From Thermoleophilia bacterium (GTDB taxonomy: Bacteria; Actinomycetota; Thermoleophilia; Miltoncostaeales; Miltoncostaeaceae), in NCBI GenBank assembly GCA_020848615.1, contig JADLHW010000035.1, forward strand, positions 1 through 64,000: a stretch of 64,000 nucleotides of DNA, read 5' to 3'. The notes under the pieces are model-generated. The model searched no databases. It was not told the DNA's origin and was given only the letters and a program-made list of their open reading frames with translations. Shown piece by piece: positions 58,209 through 64,000 of the stretch. The translations under genes and the position numbers were made by a program. The first letter of the stretch is position 1. Each line of letters begins with the position of its first letter.

Positions 58209-58937
58209 ATGCTGAGGACCGTCCTGCATCTCGCGGCGGCCCCGGTGGCGCTCGGACGCGCCACGGCGGTGGCGCGGGTCCGGCGGTTCGGCACCCTCAC
58301 CTCCGTCCGGACGGACGAGCCGGTGGTCGCGCTCACGTTCGACGACGGCCCGCATCCGGAGTACACGCCGCGGCTGCTCGACATCCTGCGCCGGCACCGG
58401 GCGCGGGCGACGTTCTTCGTGGTCGGCGAGCGCGTCGCGCGGGCCCGCGAGGTGGCGCGGCGCATCGTCGACGAGGGCCACGTGCTGGCGAACCACACGT
58501 GGAGCCACGCCCGGATGACGGAGATGACCTCGCCGCAGCGGCGTGAGGAGATCCGGCGCTGCGCGGAGGCCATCGCCCCGCTGGGCGGGCTGCCGATGTT
58601 CCGCCCGCCTCAGGGCCGGCAGAGCGTCGGGTCGCGCATGGACATCCACCGTGGCCGGCACGACTGCATCGCCTGGAGCGCCTACATCGAGGACTGGCTT
58701 CCGCAGTCGCCGGAGATGCTCACGGCGCGGCTGCGCGCCGCCATCTCGCCCGGGGCGATCGTGGTGCTGCACGACGCGATCTGCGATCCCACCGAGGACG
58801 GCGCCGAGGACCGCGAGGCCCTGCTCGCCGCCGTCGACGCGGTGCTCGCCGAGCGCTCGGGCGACATGCGGTTCGTGACGGTGCCGGAGCTGCGGGCCCT
58901 GGGGTCCGAGCGGCGAAAGGCCTGGATCACGGCGTAG
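58209..58937 (+). CDS. NodB-type polysaccharide deacetylase
   Basis: A 242-residue enzyme with the full motif set: ALTFDDGPHPEYTP (D45-D46), NHTWSH (95-100, metal histidines), FRPPQGRQS and IVVLHDAICD. Such enzymes remove N-acetyl groups from peptidoglycan or chitin-like chains. A short N-terminal hydrophobic segment may anchor it. TAGAGT near 58173 is a possible -10. It resembles peptidoglycan N-acetylglucosamine deacetylases more than the enzyme at 17906. Confidence 0.88.
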   Translation: MLRTVLHLAAAPVALGRATAVARVRRFGTLTSVRTDEPVVALTFDDGPHPEYTPRLLDILRRHRARATFFVVGERVARAREVARRIVDEGHVLANHTWSHARMTEMTSPQRREEIRRCAEAIAPLGGLPMFRPPQGRQSVGSRMDIHRGRHDCIAWSAYIEDWLPQSPEMLTARLRAAISPGAIVVLHDAICDPTEDGAEDREALLAAVDAVLAERSGDMRFVTVPELRALGSERRKAWITA

Positions 58938-59004
58938 CACGGTTTTGGAGGCCGGGGTCATCTGCCGATCCTGATGGAACGGACCCCCGGACAGAGGACC
59001 ACGG

Positions 59005-60744
59005 ATGGCCTTCCCCTTCCCGCCGAAACGGCTGGGCGCATTCCGCGCGCTCCGCGTGAGGACGCGCCTGCTCGTCATCGTCGCCATCGCCATGGTCGGC
59101 ATCGCCGCGATCGTGGTGTCGGCGTCGCTCGACGCGCGGCGCGAGCTCAGCGCCGAGCGTGAGCTGAAGACCCGTCACCTGGTGGAGGCCGCCGTCGGCG
59201 TGCTGGGCCACTTCGCCGCACTGGAGGAGGGCGGGGAGATGACGCGCCCCGCCGCCCAGGAGGCGGCGAAGGAGACGCTGCGGGCGATGCGGTACGAGAC
59301 GACCGAGTACTTCTGGATCAACGACCAGGCCGGGGTGTTCGTGATGCACCCCACCAAGCCGAAGCTCGAGGGCACCAACCAGATGGGGATGACGGACCCC
59401 GAGGGCAAGCCCCTGATGCGCGCGTTCGTCGACACCGTCGCCCGCGACGGCGCCGGGTACGTGGGGTACATGTGGCCTCCCGCCGACGACCCGGAGGGCA
59501 CCCCGGTGCCGAAGGTGTCGTACGTCCAGGGCTTCACGCCCTGGGGGTGGACCGTGGGGTCCGGCATCTACATGTCCGACGTGGACGCCGCGTTCTGGAG
59601 CAGCCTGCGGGACCTGCTGCTCTGGGCGCTGGTGATCGCCGCGGTGGTGGTGGCGGTGACCCTGTGGATCGGCAACGGGATCGTGCGGTCCCTGGTGCGG
59701 ATGCGGGACGGCATGCGGCGCATCGGGGAGTCCGGTGACCTGGCGGACCGCGTGCCCGAGGGCCGCGACGAGGTCGGCGAGGTCGGTGCGGCGTTCAACG
59801 GGATGATCGCGGCGTTCGCCGGGGTCATCCGGGAGGCGTCCGCCGGCGCCCAGGCCCTGGCGGAGCGCGCCCGGGTGATGGCCGGCGCCGCCGACGAGAG
59901 CGGTGCGGCGGTGGGGCAGATCGCGGCGGCGATGGAACGGGTCACCCGCGCCACCGAGGACCAGGCCGACGACACGGTGCGGGCCACCGCCACCGTCGCC
60001 GGCATCGCCGAGGGCGTCGATGAGGTGTCGCACCGGGGACGGACGGCCGCCGAGGCGGCGGGTGCCGCCGACGACGCGGCGCGCCAGGGCATGGTCATCC
60101 TGGATGACGCCACCCGGGCGATGCACGAGATCGAGGCGTCGGTGGGCGGCGCGGGCGCCGTGGTGCGCGACCTCGGGGTCCGCAGCGAGGAGATCGGCCA
60201 GATCGTGGGGGCCATCACCGAGATCGCCGGCCAGACGAACCTGCTGGCACTGAACGCGGCGATCGAGGCGGCCCGCGCCGGTGAGCAGGGCCGGGGATTC
60301 GCGGTGGTCGCTGAGGAGGTGCGCCGGCTCGCCGAGCAGAGCGCGGAGGCCGCCGAGTCGATCACCGGGCTCATCGGCGACATCCAGCGCGAGGCATCGC
60401 GGGCGATCGGGGCGATGGAGTCCGGCAGGGAGGCGGTGCAGAGCGGCACCGCGCAGATGGGCGCCGTCGGCGAGGCGTTCACGGCGATCCGTGACCGTGT
60501 GGGCGCCGTGACCCGGGATGTCGGCGAGGTCGCCGAATCGGCGGACCGGCTGCGGGCCGGTGCGTCGTCCGCCGCGGAGGCGATGACGGTGATCGCGGAG
60601 ACGGGGGCCCGCAACGCGGCGCTTTCCCACGAGCTGAGCGCTCCGGACCGCACGGTGGAGATCGTCCGCGAGGCGGCGGAGGAGGTGGGCGAGCTGGCGA
60701 CCGGGCTGGACCGCCTGGTCGGCCGCTTCACGCTCCAGCGGTGA
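59005..60744 (+). CDS. Methyl-accepting chemotaxis protein with single Cache domain
   Basis: A 579-residue chemoreceptor: first membrane helix (about 21-42), an sCache_2 sensor (about 50-195, with [20 protein letters not shown] and [20 protein letters not shown]), second membrane helix (about 203-223), HAMP, and the signalling hairpin tip [20 protein letters not shown] then [20 protein letters not shown] near 405-445. The sCache type often senses small organic acids. The ATG has AGAGG upstream. Its presence implies a chemotaxis system elsewhere. It is complete, unlike the remnant at 43340. Confidence 0.92.
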   Translation: MAFPFPPKRLGAFRALRVRTRLLVIVAIAMVGIAAIVVSASLDARRELSAERELKTRHLVEAAVGVLGHFAALEEGGEMTRPAAQEAAKETLRAMRYETTEYFWINDQAGVFVMHPTKPKLEGTNQMGMTDPEGKPLMRAFVDTVARDGAGYVGYMWPPADDPEGTPVPKVSYVQGFTPWGWTVGSGIYMSDVDAAFWSSLRDLLLWALVIAAVVVAVTLWIGNGIVRSLVRMRDGMRRIGESGDLADRVPEGRDEVGEVGAAFNGMIAAFAGVIREASAGAQALAERARVMAGAADESGAAVGQIAAAMERVTRATEDQADDTVRATATVAGIAEGVDEVSHRGRTAAEAAGAADDAARQGMVILDDATRAMHEIEASVGGAGAVVRDLGVRSEEIGQIVGAITEIAGQTNLLALNAAIEAARAGEQGRGFAVVAEEVRRLAEQSAEAAESITGLIGDIQREASRAIGAMESGREAVQSGTAQMGAVGEAFTAIRDRVGAVTRDVGEVAESADRLRAGASSAAEAMTVIAETGARNAALSHELSAPDRTVEIVREAAEEVGELATGLDRLVGRFTLQR

Positions 60745-60805
60745 GGGTGATCCCCCGGGGGCGCGTCGCGTCCCCGGGGGATCCCACCCGTCCCCGGCGT
60801 ATGCG

Positions 60806-60817
60806 AACATGTGTTCG
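60806..60817 (+). promoter_or_regulatory. LexA box of dnaE2
   Basis: GAACATGTGTTC is identical to the box before imuB and also ends 2 bases before the ATG. It covers the expected -10 position; no clear -35 is visible 17 bases upstream. Confidence 0.85.
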
Positions 60818-60818
60818 A

Positions 60819-63800
60819 TGTACGTCGAGCTCCACGCGCATTCGGCCTTCAGCTTCCTGGATGGCGCCTCCAGCCCCGAGGAGCTGGCGGAGACCGCCGC
60901 CACCCTGGGGCACCGGGCGATGGCGCTCACCGACCACGACGGCCTGTGCGGGTCGCTGGCGTTCGCGCACGCGGCCCGCGGCGCCGGGGTGCGGCCCATC
61001 ACCGGCTGCGAGGTCACGCTCACCGACGGCAGCCACCTCACCCTGCTCGCGGCGACGTCGCGGGGGTACGCCAACCTGTGCCGGCTCATCACCGTCGCGC
61101 ACGCCGGCACCAGGGACACCCGCGACCGGCGCGCCCTCCCCCCGGCCCTGCCGCCCCCCGCCCTGGGCGCGCACGCCGAGGGGCTGGTGTGCCTCACCGG
61201 CTGCGCCCGCGACGGGCTGGTGCCGCGGCTGATGCGCGACGGCAGGAGGCCGGAGGCCGTGGCGTGGCTGGCGCGGCTGCGGGAGTGGTTCGGCGACGAC
61301 GCGGTGTACGTGGAGCTGCAGCGGCCGCTGCTGCGCGGCGACCGGACGCTCATGCGGGACCTGCGGGAGCTGGCGCGGGAGGCGGGCCTGCCGGTGGTGG
61401 CCACCGGCAACGTCCACGCCCACCACCCGCGCCGCGCGTACCTGCAGGACGCCTTCGTGGCGGCCCGCCACCGCCAGACCCTGGACGGGTCGGAGGCGGT
61501 GCGCCGCGGCAACCGGGCGGCGGTGCTCGGCACGCCGCAGGACATGGCGCGCCACTTCGCGGCCGTGCCGGAGGCGGTGGCCGCCACCGCGGACATCGCG
61601 GAGCGCTGCGCGTTCGACCTCACCCGCGACCTGGGGTACCGGTTCCCGGACTTCGTGGCGGGCCACCCCGGGCAGACCGCCCAGCATGCGCTGGCGGACC
61701 TGTGCGCGCACCTGCTGGGCGCCCGGTATCCCAACGCCACGCGGCGGGCGGAGGCCCGGCGGCGGCTGGACCAGGAGCTGGCGCTCATCGACCACCACGG
61801 CCTCGCCGGGTTCTTCCTGCTGCACCGCGACATCCTGGAGCTGGCCCGCGAGGTGGCGCTGCTGGTGCGGCCGGCCGGGTCGGCGCGGCGCAACCTGCCG
61901 CCCGGCCGGGGCCGCGGGTCGTCGGTGGGGTCGATCGTCTGTTACCTCACGGGCCTGTCCCACATCGACCCGGTGGCGAACAACCTGTTCCTGGGCCGGT
62001 TCCTCAACCGCGACATGGCGTCGGTGCCGGACATCGACCTGGATTTCCCCCGCGACGTCCGGGAGAAGCTCATCGAGGAGATCGTGCGCCGGTACGGGCC
62101 GGAGCACGCGGCGCTGGTCGCGGCGTTCCCCACGTTCCGCATCCGCATGGCGATCCGGGAGCTCGGCGGGGTGCTGGCCCTGCCGGAGGCCGACCTGGAG
62201 CGCCTGGTGCGGATGAGCGACGGCTGGTCCAGCCCCAAGCTGCTGGAAGAGGAGCTGCTTCGCCTCCCCGACGGCGAGGCGAAGCTGAAGTCCCCGCGGT
62301 GGCGGGCGCTCATGTTCCTGGCCGGTGAGGCCGCGGGCCTGCCGCGGCACCTGTCCCAGCACTCCGGCGGGATGGTGGTGAGCGCCCAGCCCCTGGTGGA
62401 GCTGGTGCCGGTGGTGCCCGCCGCATTCCCCGGGCGGCAGCTGTGCCAGTGGGACAAGGACTCCTGCGCGGACGCGGGGTTCGTGAAGGTCGACCTGCTG
62501 GGCCTGGGGATGCTGTCGGCGGTGGAGGAGTGCGTGGACCTCATCGCCCGCACCGGCCGCACGGTGGACCTGTCGCGCATCGACTTCACCGACCGCGAGG
62601 TGTTCGCCGAGATCCAGGACGCCGACACGGTGGGGACGTTCCAGATCGAGAGCCGTGCGCAGATGCAGAGCCTGCTGCAGACCCGGCCGGAGAACCTGGA
62701 CGACCTCACGGTGCAGGTGGCGCTCATCCGCCCCGGGCCGGTGTCGGGCGGCGCGGTGCACCCGTACGTGAAGCACCGCCGCGCCAAGCGCGCGGACCCG
62801 GGCTTCGAGCCGCCGTACGACCACCCGCTGCTGGCCCCGGTGCTGCGGGACACCCTGGGGGTCGTGGTGTTCCAGGAGCAGGTGCTGGAGGTCGCGATGG
62901 CCCTGGCGGGGTTCAGCCCGGGGCAGGCGGAGGCGCTGCGCCGGGCGATGAGCCGCAAGCGCAGCCGCGACGCGATGCTGCGGCTGTGGGGGGAGTTCCG
63001 CGACGGGGCCCGCGCCCGCGGCGTGGACGACGACACCATCCGGCTGGTGTTCACCAAGCTCATCGGGTTCTCGAACTTCGGGTTCCCGAAGGCCCACTCC
63101 TCGGCGTTCGCGGTGCTGGCGTACCAGAGCGCGTGGCTGCGCCGGTACCACCCGTCGGAGTTCCTGGCGGCGCTGCTGAACGCCCAGCCCATGGGCTTCT
63201 ACCCCCCGGCGAGCCTGGTGCGCGACGCCCAGCGCCGCGGCGTGCGGGTGGTGGGCCCGTGCGTGAACCACGGCGGGGCCACGTGCACGGTGCAGCCGGA
63301 CGGGGCGGTGCGGGTGGGCCTGGGGTACGTGCGGGAGGTGCGCCAGGAGGCCGCCGCCCGGCTGGTCACCGAACGGCATGACGCCGGCCCGTTCCGGGAC
63401 CTGGCGGACCTCGCCGCGCGGTCGGAGCTGCGCCGGGAGCAGCTGTCGCAGCTGGTGCGGGCGGGGGCGTGCGACGTGTTCGCCGAGCCGCGCCGCCGGA
63501 TGCTGTGGCAGCTGGCCACCATGAGCCGCCCCGTGCGGCACGCCGCCCACACCCAGCTGGCGCTGCCCCTGCCCGCGTCCGAGGCCCCGCCGCTGGCCGA
63601 GCCGGATCGCTTCGAGCGGGTGGTGACCGACTACGAGACCATGGGGTTGTCGGCCGGGTGGCACCTCATGGCGCTGGTGCGGCCGCACCTCCCGGCGCAG
63701 ACCCGCACGGCCCGGGATCTGAAGGAGCTGCGCAACGGCGAGCGCGTGCTGGTGGCGGGCATGGTGACCGCCCGGCAGCGCCCGGCGACGGCGAACGGCA

Positions 63801-64000
63801 TCGTGTTCCTGCTGCTGGAGGACGAGACCGGCATGTCGAACATCGTCGTGAAGCCCGAGACCTACGAGGCGCACCGGGCACTCGTGCGCGCCGAGCCCAT
63901 GGTGATGGTGTGGGGGCGCCTGGAGCGCCACGACCGGAACATCAACGTTCTCGCCGAACGCCTGGAGCGCGTCGCCCCGCCGCCGGACCGCTCAATGGAG
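60819..64000 (+). CDS. dnaE2: Error-prone DNA polymerase III alpha subunit (runs off the window)
   Basis: The visible 1,060 residues begin YVELHAHSAFSFLDGASSPE, a PHP domain, and include the catalytic block SVPDIDLDFPRDVREK near residue 405 with the metal-binding aspartates, then KVDLLGLGMLSA and QTRPENLDDLTVQVALIRPG, and late OB-fold residues (GERVLVAGMVTARQRP). The overall pattern fits DnaE2, the mutagenic alpha subunit used in SOS repair. The gene continues past 64000. It starts with an ATG 2 bases after a LexA box, identical in layout to imuB. A second in-frame ATG at 60810 lies inside the box. Confidence 0.93.

Noticed and set aside
58940-59004. Flagellar sigma-28 promoter before the chemoreceptor gene
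   Set aside because: GCCGATCC resembles a sigma-28 -10, but no TAAA-type -35 lies 15-16 bases upstream.
60728-63931. 1,067-codon open frame on the minus strand across dnaE2 and similar giant frames (for example 16754-19966)
   Set aside because: They are mirror images of G+C-rich coding DNA with no family motifs, and the other strand encodes dnaE2 or the exopolysaccharide enzymes.

Overview
The window is about 72-73% G+C (estimated by eye), with almost every codon ending in G or C, many GTG starts, ATGA/GTGA stop-start overlaps and several start codons lying 7-9 bases behind a TANNNT -10 element. Together with a PPi-type phosphofructokinase, a TopB with repeated zinc ribbons, an LCP protein, a SoxR without SoxS, an ImuB-DUF6504 pair and a DnaE2, this points to an actinomycete. 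A deep branch such as Thermoleophilia is my guess; nothing here proves the class.

Layout. 1-3440 is accessory DNA: an IS3-family end apparently inserted in an IS256-family transposase remnant, a wHTH hypothetical protein, an RHH/PIN toxin-antitoxin pair, the 3' half of a tRNA-Glu gene (a likely integration scar), a truncated secreted-protein gene and a HigBA-like pair, with two copies of a ~53-bp repeat. 3444-8085 holds an LCP-family cell-envelope transferase and a P2-type cation ATPase. 8348-31697 is a large exopolysaccharide locus. It has an AlgD-like sugar dehydrogenase, a Wzx-like flippase, an O-antigen-ligase-like polymerase, an initiating phosphoglycosyltransferase, a Wzc-like co-polymerase with degenerate nucleotide-binding motifs, three glycosyltransferases, WbpB/WbpE/WbpD-like enzymes, deacetylases, a secreted lyase-like protein, an ATP-grasp ligase with a flavoprotein, and a four-gene cassette of two stand-alone adenylation enzymes, a carrier protein and a left-handed beta-helix acyltransferase.

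31831-43236 carries a frameshifted lipoprotein gene, a MarR-MFS pair with a clear operator, LtrA, a molybdate operon (modABC plus a MerR-TOBE regulator), a SoxR regulon (SoxR, short-chain dehydrogenase, QueA-like protein), a GGDEF/HD-GYP protein, and GNAT and Nudix enzymes. 43340-54132 has an internally deleted chemoreceptor, phosphofructokinase, TopB with ArfB, a nitroreductase, a second GGDEF/HD-GYP protein, DedA, the SOS gene imuB with its DUF6504 partner, and cysteine synthase. 54151-64000 has the sulfate-activation operon cysD-cysNC, AzlCD, a NodB-type deacetylase, an intact chemoreceptor and DnaE2, which runs off the window.

How the parts fit. The exopolysaccharide genes could make, decorate, flip, polymerise and trim a uronic-acid polymer, probably with amino-acid-like substituents. 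imuB and dnaE2, 9 kb apart, carry the same LexA box at the same distance from ATG and would be induced together by DNA damage. CysDNC and the cysteine synthase cover sulfate activation and cysteine formation. SoxR appears to drive the divergent dehydrogenase operon from a promoter with the SoxR-typical 19-bp spacer.
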